From: Ascoidea asiatica
Taxonomy: Eukaryota; Ascomycota; Saccharomycetes; Ascoideales; Ascoideaceae
Length of the DNA: 64,000 nt
Reading direction: 5' to 3'
NCBI GenBank assembly: GCA_001600695.1
Contig: BCKQ01000003.1
Location: 1,207,040 to 1,271,039 of the forward strand
Position 1 is the first letter of the stretch; the number at the start of each line of letters is the position of its first letter. Under the pieces are notes generated by a model, which worked only from the letters and a program-made list of their open reading frames with translations, had not been told where the DNA came from and ran no database searches. The translations under genes were made by a program, and so were the position numbers. Below, piece after piece: positions 11,157 through 22,184 of this stretch.

Positions 11157-12683
11157 TCCCTAATTCAATGACTAATATTTTGTTTTTGTTTCCGCCCTTT
11201 TTAAGCTTTTTTTTATTTTTTTTTTATTTTTATTTTTAACTTCTGATTTGAATCTTTTTTTTTGAAAATTTTCTCTTTAGATTTAGTTTACTTTTTTAGT
11301 TGTACTTTCTTTCATTTCTTACGAGTTTATTATTCTTTTTTATGCAAAACTTTGAGTCATAAGAATATGTTTTTTTTTGTAATGATAACAATGACAATCA
11401 TATTGATTGTACCCCAAGTTTGGCATTAGAGAAAGGTCCTATTTTAGCAGCACACTGCCCTGTATATTATCAATAATGTCCTACTCAACTGGAGTTCAAG
11501 ATTCGGGGCAGAAGTAGTACGCGAAAGCGCAGCGGGGGCAATGAAAACCACTCTCCTGGGTCTAATTTAGGTCTCATCCGAATCGTAAAATCCACTACAA
11601 GGCGTCCTGACATGGCTGTCTTGATTCCATCTCTAGCCAATAGAACTGCCGAATCTACAGTTATAAACAAAAAGGAATATTCAAAAAATAATTTAATAAT
11701 CAATTATCAACTACAATGCTGTAGTATCTGTAGCGTAATTTGTATTTTTTATAAATGATTTTATTTGCTTTAAAACAATTTTATTATTAAAAAGATTGAG
11801 AATTGAAGAGTAGTTGAGAAGCATGAAAACAAAAAGTAATAAATGAAATTAGAGATTTGTAAGTTTGGAAGTACTCTATTTCAGTCTTCGGCTGTTACAC
11901 AAGCACATAAAATTAAGTTAATTTCGGTTCTCATGTGTCACAAGAAGAAATTGTTTAAATTGTAAGAAACTCAATAAGGCAAACTGACTAGAAAGTTATT
12001 TTGAGAGTGATTTGAAAGTTGGCTTTTATTTATAATAAGTGTTAGACATATTTCTTCAAGATAAGATAAATCATTAGTGATTGGAAGAATCAGTTATGCG
12101 ATGATCACTAACATTCGCTGCTCAAATACTAAAATAAGAACAAATTGATTTTCTTTTCTTATTATTTTCGGTTACTTTTTAATGATCTTAATTGACTTTA
12201 AAGCTTTTAGTGTTTGTTACCTTTGATTGATTATACTGACAGTCCTTATTTCTTTTTCGAAATATTTTTCATTTACAATAATGGGGTTAGTCCTTTATCG
12301 GGCAGTTATAAGATTTACATTTGCCAATCACAATAAAGGCACTCAAATATAAATATAATACTAACAATTATTTATGTGTAACGGTAGTTTATTAATTCAA
12401 AATTTATATCTCAGATTTTCGTAAAACTTTAGATATAAAGGTCATTCTTTCTCCTCTATTCGGTTTCTCTTTATTACCATAATACTTCTTTAATCTTTTA
12501 AAGAAAAAAAATAAAATAAGATTGATTAGATTTATCATAATATTATAAATTATAACTCTATCAATAAAATTTACTTTAAAAAGGACTATGAAATCACGGA
12601 AAGTAAAAAAAATCTAATCTAAATTTAATCTTTCTTTCAATTAATTTTTATTAAATTTTCTTCTTAAAATTTCTTTTTAAAAA
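11157..12683. other. Intergenic between transporter copies 1 and 2
   Basis: 1.5 kb. Poly-T tracts follow the upstream stop. A GC-richer patch at about 11400-11660 carries a 72-codon minus ORF with no recognisable similarity. The last 300 bp is AT-rich and is presumably the promoter of copy 2. No gene supported. Confidence 0.5.
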
Positions 12684-14408
12684 ATGGCAAGACCAACATT
12701 CAGAGATCAATTAAAAGGGTTTCCATTTTCTCAAATAGTTATAATTGGCATAGCAAGAATATCTGAACCAATCAGTTTTTCATCTGTATTTCCATATCTT
12801 TATTTTATGATTAGAGATTTTCATATTTCTGAAAATGAATCGGATATTTCAAAATATACAGGATACTTTGCTTCCGTTTTTGCAGTTGCTCAAGTATATT
12901 CAACTATAAAATGGTTTCAATTTAGTCAAGCTTATGGAAGAAAATTATCTTTAATGCTAGGCTTGCTTGGTACTGCCTTTTGTTCAATCATTTTTGGTTT
13001 ATCTAAAAATTATTATATTGCTTTATTTGCCAGATTTCTACTAGGTATATTAAATGGTAACGGTCAAGTTCTTAGAACTGCTGTAAGTGAAATTGCAACT
13101 GAAAGAAAACACCAAGCAATGGCTTTTAGTACTCTTCCATTAGTTTGGTATGCAGGTTGTGTAATTGGACCTATAATCGGAGGTGGTTTAGTCAATCCTG
13201 CACTTAATGATCCATATTATGATGATATTCCTTCAAAAATTACTAGAAGTATACCTAAATTGAAAATAAAAACACATAGAATTTTTGAAAAATTTCCTTA
13301 TTTTTTACCAAATTTAGTTTGTGCATCAATTCTTTTACTGGGAATAGTTATTATTTTTTTTTTTTTTGAAGAAACTCATCCAAATTGTAAAAATAATTAT
13401 GATTTTGGATTAGATCTAGGTTATAAACTTTTAACATTTTTTGGTATTAGAGATAAAAATGAACAAAAACCTTGGGAAGTACAAAAACGAGTTCGCAATA
13501 TTTATAGTGATGAAAATACTTCTCAATCAAGAATTGGAACAGAAACAGAAACAGACCCTTTGATAAAAAAAGATAAAACTAATAACTCATTAGAAGTTCA
13601 AACTAGATCAGAAGCAAATTCTGATATAGAAGAAGAGATATTAGATGGATCATCGATTCCATGGAAAGAAATATTTTCGAAATCGGAGAATTGCACATTA
13701 ATATTTTGCCAATTTTATTATTCAATATCGGAAAATATATATATGGAATTTTTACCTGTTTTTTTATCAATTGATTATTCAAGAGAAAGTAAATTTCCTT
13801 TAACTATAGCTGGAGGATTTGGATTTAATACCGAAATGATTGGAAATCTATTTTCAAGAACTGGGGTTATTGGAGTTTTTATAATTATATTTGTCTTTCC
13901 TTTAATTGATAGACATTTTGCACCAGCTAAAACACTAAGATTTTTTCAAATGATTTATCCATTTATATTTTTTCTAATACCTTTTGCAATTTTTTTATTA
14001 CCAGAGAATTTATTTAATGAAGATTTACTTCCAAATGAAGAAAGAAGATTAATATTTGTTAATTTTGCATTATATTTGTTTGGATTAATTAGATTAGCTT
14101 GTGATTCAATCTATTATCCAACATTAGTTTTATTATTACATATTTCTACTCCAAGGAAATATTCAGAAGTTATAAATTCACTAGCAATTTCGGGTTCGGC
14201 ATTAGCTAGATTTATTGGTCCTATAATTTGGGGAAATTTAATGTCATTTTCGGTTAAATATGATATTGGCTGGTTTAGTTGGTGGGTTTTAACATTTTTA
14301 ACAATAATTGCTGTAATTCAAAGTCGTCAATTAAAGAAAGGTAAAGGGAACAAAATCATGACAGAAGAAGGTGAATTTGAATCTAATGAAGATATTGAAG
14401 TTGCATGA
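12684..14408 (+). CDS. Major facilitator transporter, YCR023C/ZIF1-like (tandem copy 2)
   Basis: 574 residues, closely similar throughout to the genes at 9423 and 15264. It keeps the N-terminal ARISEPISFSSVFPYLYFM segment, GRK at 85-87, TERKHQAMAFS, the cytoplasmic loop ending SSIPWKEIFSKSEN, and the FARFIGP-like helix (LARFIGPIIWG). The tail is acidic (EEGEFESNEDIE). One CTG codon, in the helix SILLLGIVI, aligns with Phe in both paralogues, supporting Leu for CUG. Substrate unknown; it may be a divergent duplicate with its own specificity. Confidence 0.85.
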   Translation: MARPTFRDQLKGFPFSQIVIIGIARISEPISFSSVFPYLYFMIRDFHISENESDISKYTGYFASVFAVAQVYSTIKWFQFSQAYGRKLSLMLGLLGTAFCSIIFGLSKNYYIALFARFLLGILNGNGQVLRTAVSEIATERKHQAMAFSTLPLVWYAGCVIGPIIGGGLVNPALNDPYYDDIPSKITRSIPKLKIKTHRIFEKFPYFLPNLVCASILLLGIVIIFFFFEETHPNCKNNYDFGLDLGYKLLTFFGIRDKNEQKPWEVQKRVRNIYSDENTSQSRIGTETETDPLIKKDKTNNSLEVQTRSEANSDIEEEILDGSSIPWKEIFSKSENCTLIFCQFYYSISENIYMEFLPVFLSIDYSRESKFPLTIAGGFGFNTEMIGNLFSRTGVIGVFIIIFVFPLIDRHFAPAKTLRFFQMIYPFIFFLIPFAIFLLPENLFNEDLLPNEERRLIFVNFALYLFGLIRLACDSIYYPTLVLLLHISTPRKYSEVINSLAISGSALARFIGPIIWGNLMSFSVKYDIGWFSWWVLTFLTIIAVIQSRQLKKGKGNKIMTEEGEFESNEDIEVA

Positions 14409-15263
14409 TTTTTTTATTTAGTTTTTTGATAGATAAACATTTTTTGACTAAAATATTTAGTGTTTGATCTTTAATATATAAGAAATATTTTAAAAAGCTG
14501 CTAGCTTCTCTGGATATTCTTTTTTTTTTTAATATAGACTAATGAATCTGATCAAATAAATTGAATTTGAACTTTAATTAGATTATGCCAAAACAAATTA
14601 CTTTCATCGGTCGAATTTTGTTCAATAATGAAAATACCTTCAAATTTAAACTGCATTTCAGATTTTAGAATTTAAATTAGGGTATGGACACACCATATTT
14701 AGTGCATAACTTGGTGTGTCCTAAATTTATCTCAAAATAGGAAATTTGCCGACGCTTCTGGGCGTACGTTGCGCTTGGAAAAACATCTTCAGCATTGTCG
14801 AAATTTTTGGTCAATTTGAAAAAATTGTCTAAAGTTTTAGATATTGGAGATAACAAAATACCCGAGAATGATTCACAAACCTAATTAGTTGATTTCTTGT
14901 TGATTTGTCATAATTTCTAGAGGTTGTTCGAAATGATTGGCACCTGAAGCTTTATTTAATTTCTAATATGTTTTTTAATGGTCGAAGATTACTCATATGT
15001 CTTTTACACTTTGTATTTCTCAAAGATAAAAAAACAGCATATAAATTTTGATATGTTCAAATATCTTTATTTAACAATACGACTTTCTTTAATAGAAATA
15101 AGTTTAGAAGAAGATAATAATACTTGGATAAAAAAGATGATGATAAGTCCTTACATTTTCTAGGATTAAATAAGGATCATACAAAATAGTTATTCTAAAA
15201 CATTGATTCAAATATCATTATCAATATCAGTATTGTGGTAGATAATATACAGCATATATAAAA
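14409..15263. other. Intergenic between transporter copies 2 and 3
   Basis: 0.85 kb, AT-rich with a slightly GC-richer patch near 14740-14800. A 61-codon ORF at 14978-15163 resembles nothing known and is probably chance. TATATAAAA lies directly before the start of copy 3, very close to its ATG. Confidence 0.5.
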
Positions 15264-17015
15264 ATGGCAAGAGAATCATTTCGCCAGCAAATGAAAGGAT
15301 TTCCAATTGGTCAAATTTTAATTCTTTCAATTGTTAGATTAGCAGAACCAATAAATTTTTCATCAGTATTTCCATATGTTTATTTCATGGTTAGAGATTT
15401 TCATATAGCTAAAAGTGAATCAGATATTTCAAAATATACGGGATATTTTGCTTCAGCATTTTCAATTGCCCAAGTTTTTGCATCAATTAAATGGACACAA
15501 TTTAGTCAAATTTATGGTAGAAAATATACAATAATTTTAGGTTTAATTGGTAGTATAATTTGTACAATTTTATTTGGATTATCTAAAAATTATTATATTG
15601 CATTATTAGCCAGATTCCTGATGGGATTATTGAATGGTAATTTACCAGTAATTAGAAATACAATTGCTGAAGTGGCAACAAAAAGAAAACATCAAGCAAT
15701 TGCATTTGGTAGTATACCATTAACTTGGTATATTGGATGTGTAATTGGACCATTAATTGGTGGTGGTTTGGTAAATCCAAAAGAAAAAGATGAATATTAT
15801 AATAATACTTATAATAGTTATTTGAGTAATTTTTTAAATAATCATTCAATTTTTAAAGAGTTTCCATATTTTTTACCAAATTTAGTATGTTCCATAATAC
15901 TTTTTTTCGGTTTAATAATGATATTTTTATTCTTAGAGGAAACTCATCCAAAATTAAAAAATAGGTATGATTTTGGTTTAACATTAGGAGATTATATATT
16001 AGTTTTATTTAATATCAGAGATAAAAGTGATAAAAGACCATGGAAATTAACTCCTTTTTCTTCCTCTTCATCCAATTTATCTTCTTCAAGGTTAATTAAT
16101 AGAAATGAAGAAGAACCTTTGATAAATTCGGATTCAAATTCAAACTCAAATTGTAATGAAGAAAATTATAATATTAAAGATGACGAAGAAATATTAGACG
16201 GTAGCTCAATACCATGGAAAGAAATTTTTTCTAAAAATGAAAATTATAGATTAATTTTAGCAAATTTCTATCTTGCATTTTATGATTTAGTATTTCTTGA
16301 ATTTTTACCAGTTTTTCTTTCGATTGAATATTCTAATAAAAGTAAATTTCCATTTATTATAGCAGGAGGATTTGGATTTAATTCAATAATGATTGGAAAA
16401 TTACTAGCAATCACAGGTACAATTGGAATTTTTTTAACAATTTTTTTTTATCCATATATTGATAGAAATTTTGCACCTGTTAAAGTTTATAGAACTATTC
16501 AAATGATTTATCCAATCATACCATTTTTTTTACCATTAATGATTTTTTTATTACCAGAAAACTTAAATGAAAATAACAATAACAATAACAATGATATAGA
16601 AGATAGAAATTTAAAAGTTGTTTATTTTTTTTTATATTTTTCAGAAATTTTAAGAACAACATTAGATTCAATATCATTTCCAACATTATTTATTCTTTTA
16701 CATATTGCAACACCAAAAAGATATTCAGTTATAATTAATTCATTAGCAATTTCATTTTCATCATTTGCAAGATTTATTGGACCAATAATTTTTGGAAAAT
16801 TAATTTCAATTTCTGTTAAATATAATATTGGGTGGTTGAGTTGGTGGATTTTAGCAATAATTTCTATAATTTCATATATTCAAGGATCTTCATTAACAAA
16901 AGGAAAAGGAAATGAAGTTTTAGATCATTCAGAAGTTGATGGAGATGAAAATGTAATAGAAGAAGAAATAATTTTAGCAGAAGCATTAGAAGATGAATCA
17001 AATATCATTGTTTGA
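15264..17015 (+). CDS. Major facilitator transporter, YCR023C/ZIF1-like (tandem copy 3)
   Basis: 583 residues. Same architecture as its two upstream paralogues and closest in its N-terminus to copy 1 (RLAEPINFSSVFPYVYFM, GRK at 85-87, KRKHQAIAFGS). The central loop is Ser/Asn-rich, then DGSSIPWKEIFSKNEN as in copy 2. It has a small poly-Asn insertion in the loop before NLKVVYF, and a longer acidic tail. Its CTG codon in ARFLMGLLNG aligns with ATA in copy 1 and CTA in copy 2. Three copies in 7.6 kb on one strand imply local tandem duplication. Confidence 0.85.
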   Translation: MARESFRQQMKGFPIGQILILSIVRLAEPINFSSVFPYVYFMVRDFHIAKSESDISKYTGYFASAFSIAQVFASIKWTQFSQIYGRKYTIILGLIGSIICTILFGLSKNYYIALLARFLMGLLNGNLPVIRNTIAEVATKRKHQAIAFGSIPLTWYIGCVIGPLIGGGLVNPKEKDEYYNNTYNSYLSNFLNNHSIFKEFPYFLPNLVCSIILFFGLIMIFLFLEETHPKLKNRYDFGLTLGDYILVLFNIRDKSDKRPWKLTPFSSSSSNLSSSRLINRNEEEPLINSDSNSNSNCNEENYNIKDDEEILDGSSIPWKEIFSKNENYRLILANFYLAFYDLVFLEFLPVFLSIEYSNKSKFPFIIAGGFGFNSIMIGKLLAITGTIGIFLTIFFYPYIDRNFAPVKVYRTIQMIYPIIPFFLPLMIFLLPENLNENNNNNNNDIEDRNLKVVYFFLYFSEILRTTLDSISFPTLFILLHIATPKRYSVIINSLAISFSSFARFIGPIIFGKLISISVKYNIGWLSWWILAIISIISYIQGSSLTKGKGNEVLDHSEVDGDENVIEEEIILAEALEDESNIIV

Positions 17016-18421
17016 ATGAAATATACCGAACTGTATATTAAAAAATATTGAATAATTTTGAGATATATTGAAATCCGAGAGTCCGCGAAAAATGAAAATT
17101 GAAATTTAAGCTGTTTTGATGTGGAGGAGCTCGGAAAAACTCTGGAAACAAAAGGAATAATGATAAAAGAATATTATCATGAAGAATTATGAATAATTAA
17201 AAATACCAATAAATAATTAAAATAAATAAATAAAATATGAATAAACATGAATTAAATAGTAAGGAAATTAAGACACAATTATGACAAATGTCATTGTAAA
17301 AAAATGCTGAAATTACGCGAGTTATGCGAATAGTCGTGAATGTAGTCGAGGAGCTGTTCGAGTTCAGCAAGAAAAAGGTTAAAAAGAGATTAAAAAAAGT
17401 GGATTTGTTCGCCGTTGAATTAGTAGTGAAGGTGGCTCGAGTGGTATCTTTGGTTCATTCACTAGTTCTTTCACTGATAGTATATTGGGTATCTTTGGTT
17501 TTATTGGTAATTCTAAAATCTTTAATTTCCTCAAAGTTTGTAGAATTTGAAAATTTTGGGAATAAACTCATTTTCATATCCAACACTGTTTCATTTATGG
17601 CTGGCAATGAAATAAAAGACTCTTCCCCCAAATATTCTCATACAAGTAAACATTATTCAAGATTGTCAGAGTACAGTAGTCCATCTTTATTAAACTCATT
17701 ACGTTTATTCCTTTAACTCTCTTTACTTCTATTAATTTTATTTGTCGTTTGTTCTCTGACTTCATTTTTGGCATTTTTGTCAATTTTTGTCATTTTTTGA
17801 TGGATTTTATTGAATTTTTTCAATAATTTTTAGCCATTTTTCTTCGCGTAGCTTCGGTACCCTTCCCAGATATTTCACTTTTGTTTTATTTTTACAGGGC
17901 ATTAGGGCTCTGTTTGGTTTGAGTGTGCACTTGTTTATTGAATTGTAACAAGCATTTGCAAAGAAAGCACGGGGTGCTCCGGAAACTTCGAGCACTCCCC
18001 ACCCGTTATGAAAGGGGGAAATGGCTCCTCTTGTTTGAAGTTTGTGTGCCTCAGAAGTTGAATCTGAGCTTGAATCTGGGGAAATTAAATGGAAATTTAT
18101 TGGAAATTAACTGCATTTTTTCACTTGTTTCTTTTTCTACAATTGTTTAATCCGATGAAAAACAATAAATAAAAAGGAAATAAGGCAGATTTTCAGATAT
18201 TTCTTATTTTCTAATCATATATAAACCTCCCTGATTCCCTTTGATTTTAATTTCAACTCAAAGATTTCTTTTTTTACTTATTATTATTTCAATTTTAAAT
18301 ATATTACAATATTAAACAATATTATAATATTTATATATTACAAACAAACATTATTATCATATAATCTTACTCTTTATCCTCTTTTTTACTTTAATTAATC
18401 TCATCTAATTATTTATAAAAA
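17016..18421. other. Intergenic before the aldo-keto reductase
   Basis: 1.4 kb. It holds a 130-codon ORF at 17324-17716 (plus) of hydrophobic and Ser-rich sequence with no recognisable domain, which I do not call a gene. A GC-richer patch spans about 17860-18060 and contains an imperfect hairpin at 17971-18000 (GGGGTGCTC against GAGCACTCCCC, one bulged T). The last 200 bp is AT-rich with TATATA elements, probably the reductase promoter. Confidence 0.5.
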
Positions 18422-19399
18422 ATGTCTTCTCTTGTTACTTTAAATAACGGTATTCAAATTCCATTAATTGGTTTAGGATGTTGGAAAATTCCAAATGCTA
18501 TTTGTGCAGAATCAATTTATAAAGCAATTAAATTAGGTTATAGATTATTTGATGGTGCTTGTGATTATGGTAATGAAAAAGAAATTGGTCAAGGTATTAA
18601 AAAAGCAATTGATGAAGGTTTAGTTAAAAGAAGTGAATTAGTTGTAATTTCAAAATTATGGAATAATTTTCATGAACCAAAAAATGCAAAATTAGCTTTT
18701 ATGAAATCTTTAAATGATTTAGGTTTAGATTATTTAGATATTTATTATATTCATTTTCCAATTGCACAAAAATTTGTTCCTTTTGAAAAATGTTATCCAC
18801 CAAATTTTTATTGTGGTCATGATAATGGTGATTGGGAATTTGAAGATGTTCCATATATGGATACTTATAGAGCTTTAGAAGAATTAGTTGATGAAGGTCT
18901 TATTAAATCAATTGGTATTTCTAATGTTCCAGGTGCTTTAATTCAAGATGTTTTAAGATCTTGTAGAATAAAACCAGCTTTAGTTCAAATTGAACATCAT
19001 CCATATTTAGTTCAACAAAAATTAATTGATTATATTCAATCTCAAGATATTCAAGTTACTGCTTATTCATCATTTGGTCCTCAATCTTTTATTGAATTAG
19101 ATTCTGAAAAAGCAATTAATGCAGTTACTTTATTTACTCATCCAACTGTTATTCAAATTGCAAATAAACATATTAAATCAACTGCTCAAATTTTATTAAG
19201 ATGGTCAACTCAATCTGGTATTTGTGTAATTCCAAAATCTTTTGATGAAGATAGATTAATTGAAAATTTACATAGTGACAATTTCCAATTATCTGATGAT
19301 GAAATTAAAACTATTTCTGCTTTAGATATTGGTTTAAGATTTAATGATCCTTGGGATTGGGTTCCAAATCCAAAACAAAAAATTCCAACTTTTATCTAA
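18422..19399 (+). CDS. Aldo-keto reductase, xylose/aldose reductase type
   Basis: 325 residues, the usual length. NAD(P)H-dependent reduction of aldoses such as xylose to polyols, or of other carbonyls (GRE3/XYL1 family, cytosol). The (beta/alpha)8 barrel keeps the catalytic tetrad Asp44, Tyr49, Lys78 and His111 (YIHFPIA). SIGISN and the cofactor loop IPKSFDEDR (271-278) are present. Yeast xylose reductases usually have Asn or a small polar residue after Lys-Ser; here it is Phe274, so cofactor preference may be altered. GLGCWKIP and NDPWDWVP are family hallmarks. Single gene, no operon-like partners. Xylose as the true substrate is inference. Confidence 0.9.
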   Translation: MSSLVTLNNGIQIPLIGLGCWKIPNAICAESIYKAIKLGYRLFDGACDYGNEKEIGQGIKKAIDEGLVKRSELVVISKLWNNFHEPKNAKLAFMKSLNDLGLDYLDIYYIHFPIAQKFVPFEKCYPPNFYCGHDNGDWEFEDVPYMDTYRALEELVDEGLIKSIGISNVPGALIQDVLRSCRIKPALVQIEHHPYLVQQKLIDYIQSQDIQVTAYSSFGPQSFIELDSEKAINAVTLFTHPTVIQIANKHIKSTAQILLRWSTQSGICVIPKSFDEDRLIENLHSDNFQLSDDEIKTISALDIGLRFNDPWDWVPNPKQKIPTFI

Positions 19400-20159
19400 G
19401 TTATTTGAAGTCTTTAAAAGAAAGTCTTTTAAGTTTCTTTTACTTAATTTAATAATTTAAATTTTCTTTAAATATATATTTCAATGATTTAAATGATTTT
19501 TTTATATGATTTTTATATAATTTTTATTTGTCTTTTATGACTTTTATATGATTTTTATATGATTCCAATGTTTTGAAATTTTACTCTTTTTATATAGTCT
19601 ATAGATTCTCCCATCAATAGATTTTTCGTCATTTTATTTTATTGTTATCAATTCGATTGTTTTGTAAACAATTCAAAAATATTTATTACTATCTCTTTGA
19701 TAAAAATTAAAAAAATTTCAGCCTGACTAATAATGATAATAATAGTAATAATGATACTAATAATAATTATTGATATTCAATATTCCATAATAAAGATTAC
19801 ACTTGGCATACAAATACAGTATGTTGTGAAGCCCAAGCACTTCGAGCTTAAGTAAGGGGGGTTGCGTCTGACGTGAAATATATTACGTAATATTTTTATT
19901 CCATATTACCAAATTGTTACTGCACACGTTGAATATGGGGCCCAGCTGTTTTTTTAATGGAATTTGGATGCAAAGATAATAATTATGGGATATAAAAGAA
20001 TAAGTATAAAAGATTGTGAAAGTTAGTGAAATAATGTAAATGAATTGAATTAAGTATAAATGAAGAAGTAGTTAGTTCATTTTGTTTTTTAAAAAGAAAA
20101 TTGTATTGTATAACGCTATTTAATTGGAAATATAGAATAATAATAATAATTTAACTGAA
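19400..20159. other. Intergenic upstream of the alpha/beta hydrolase
   Basis: 0.76 kb. The 3' flank has repeated ATATGATTTTT blocks (19480-19570). A perfect 14-bp palindrome, ATATTACGTAATAT, lies at 19880-19893; its TTACGTAA core is the type bound by Yap-family bZIP factors. A GC-richer patch is at 19820-19880. Confidence 0.5.
19880..19893. promoter_or_regulatory. Candidate bZIP site (TTACGTAA palindrome)
   Basis: A 14-bp perfect palindrome 267 bp before the hydrolase ATG. The core matches Yap-type response elements. Other TTACGTAA copies occur near 44052, 44530 and 52758, about as many as chance allows in DNA this AT-rich, so support is weak. Confidence 0.25.
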
Positions 20160-21059
20160 ATGGCATATGAACTAGAATTACTTCATTATCCACCAAAGTC
20201 ACAAAGTATACAAAATTCAAATAATTCAGATAATAATGAGTCAACACCAATATTACTAGTTCATGGAATTTGTCATGGAGCTTGGTGTTGGGAGAATTGG
20301 TTAAAATGGTTATCAGAAAAAAATAGAGATGTTTATGCACTAAGTTTAAGAGGTCATGGTAACAGTCAAGGATATGGTGATTTAGACTCATTTAGTTTAG
20401 AAGATTATGTTGATGATGTTATTAGTATAATTGAATTGAAGATTAAAAAAAAGGTAATTTTAATTGGACATTCAATGGGTGGTATAATTGTACAAAAATT
20501 GATTTTTAAAAGAAATGATTTAGTTAAATTGAATATATTATTAGCTTCTTTACCACCAGATTCAATGAATTTTTATGATTTATTTAATTTGGTTTATAAA
20601 ACTGGGTTTGGACTATTAGCTACAAAAAAAGTTTTAATGGCTCCTTCATATAATCAAAATGATAATAACAAGACTCATCCAAAGCTTGTTAAAAATATAT
20701 TAACTTTAGAAGAGACTAAAAAATTAGCATTTTTTAATTATAGAATTCCAGAAGAAGATTGTTTAAAATATTCAAAATTATTACAATTTGAATCAAAAAC
20801 TGCAATTAATGAATTAAGTAAAGTTAATTTAATCGAGTATAAAAAAAATTTAAAAGAAGAAATTAAATTCCCATTAACTTTTGTAATTGGTTCAAAAGAT
20901 GATGTTTTATTTAATGAAAATTCATTGATTAGAACTGGAAATTTCTACAATACAAAAGCATATATCTTACAAGAAGGTTGTCACGATTTAATGCTTGATC
21001 CAACTTGGGAAAAAGTTGTTCAAATTGTTTTGAATAAAATTAATGAGTATAATTTATAG
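20160..21059 (+). CDS. Alpha/beta hydrolase fold protein
   Basis: 299 residues. The catalytic triad is readable: nucleophile Ser105 in GHSMGG, acid Asp247 or Asp248 in VIGSKDDVLF, and His275 in EGCHDLMLD. The oxyanion strand is ILLVHGICHGAWCW, and LRGHGNS is a typical fold motif. No signal peptide or membrane segment, so probably cytosolic. The core resembles esterase/lipase or salicylate-esterase-like hydrolases; substrate cannot be told. A polar Asn/Ser stretch at 18-30 precedes the first strand. Confidence 0.85.
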   Translation: MAYELELLHYPPKSQSIQNSNNSDNNESTPILLVHGICHGAWCWENWLKWLSEKNRDVYALSLRGHGNSQGYGDLDSFSLEDYVDDVISIIELKIKKKVILIGHSMGGIIVQKLIFKRNDLVKLNILLASLPPDSMNFYDLFNLVYKTGFGLLATKKVLMAPSYNQNDNNKTHPKLVKNILTLEETKKLAFFNYRIPEEDCLKYSKLLQFESKTAINELSKVNLIEYKKNLKEEIKFPLTFVIGSKDDVLFNENSLIRTGNFYNTKAYILQEGCHDLMLDPTWEKVVQIVLNKINEYNL

Positions 21060-22184
21060 ATTAATATTGATTACAAATTAAAATAAACAAATTTTCGATT
21101 TGATTCTCAATTCTCGATCATCAGTTCTCGGTATTTTGTTAAGAATCCATCTCCTTGAGTACCTCGAGTACCTTGGCCACCATTGAGTACATATTGAGTA
21201 CCTTGAGCTCTTTTAATGCTTTATTTTCATTAATTTGCTTCTTTAATCTCGCCAAATTTAAACATTATTTCTAAAATAACGAATTAAATAGATTTTTTGG
21301 GTGGAGTGAATGAGACCTAAAAAGGTTTATGGTCCGTTGCTATTTACACGAGTCAATCCCTACACTTATCGTATTAGCTTGCACATCGGAGGGTACACTA
21401 AAGTGGTCCCCACCCAACTAATGCAAAGCATACCACCAGCGCTGGCGACCTTTTGCTTTCATGATTGTTAGTTCCGACCCACGGAATCTTTTGCTCGTGC
21501 AAATAGATAGCCCTGTACCTTGTTTTGGATCCTTTTTGACCATTTTGTTTACTTTATTTTAGAGTATTTTAAAGTATTTTCAAAATATTTTGTTTTATTT
21601 CATTTATTTTCAATTAAATTTAAAAAACTGGGAAGTACAGGACTCAGAAAGAGAAGCAAGATGAAATGTTACAGTACAATGAACAGTAGCAGGAACAGAA
21701 GAACTTCACCTATACATAGACAACTAAAACTAAAGGATATTTCTGACGAATAAGCAGAGAAAGACAGGGAATGAATTTCAAGTTAGTAATATTAAAACAA
21801 ATAAATGATTATGAGTATCTGCATTCAACTAAGACTTTCCACTGGATCTAAATTTTATAAATGTCCAGGATTATTTTTAAGGGTAATTGTTCAAGGATTA
21901 TTTTCAAGGATTATTGTTGAGTATTATTATTAAAGGCTTATTAAGGGTATTCATTTCTTATCAACAATTTTTATCAGCCACTGAACCATTATACCACTAA
22001 ATCATTCAATCATTAAAGTATTAAATCTTCAACCTTGTTTGATTTAATCTTTGAAAAATAAAAAAAAAATATCAAATATATAAATATAGTCCAATTATTA
22101 AAGGATTATTGAAAATTATGTTCTGATTTTTTATTCTTTCAATATTATATATAGAATGGTAATAATAATGATAATTCCAACAAA
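21060..22184. other. Intergenic with a 220-bp GC-rich island
   Basis: 1.1 kb. Positions 21297-21520 are strikingly GC-rich and lack an ORF; TTGGGTGG (21297-21304) pairs with CCACCCAA (21410-21417). This could be a structured RNA but matches no ncRNA I recognise. The ORF at 21520-21753 is probably chance. The remainder is AT-rich, with the promoter of the next gene. Confidence 0.5.

Noticed and set aside
12359-12365. Perfect TACTAAC branch-site sequence
   Set aside because: No suitable donor and no exon reading frame beside it; about one such 7-mer per 9 kb per strand is expected by chance at this composition.
17324-17716. 130-codon ORF with hydrophobic stretches
   Set aside because: No domain, no orthologue recognised, and codon use unlike its neighbours.
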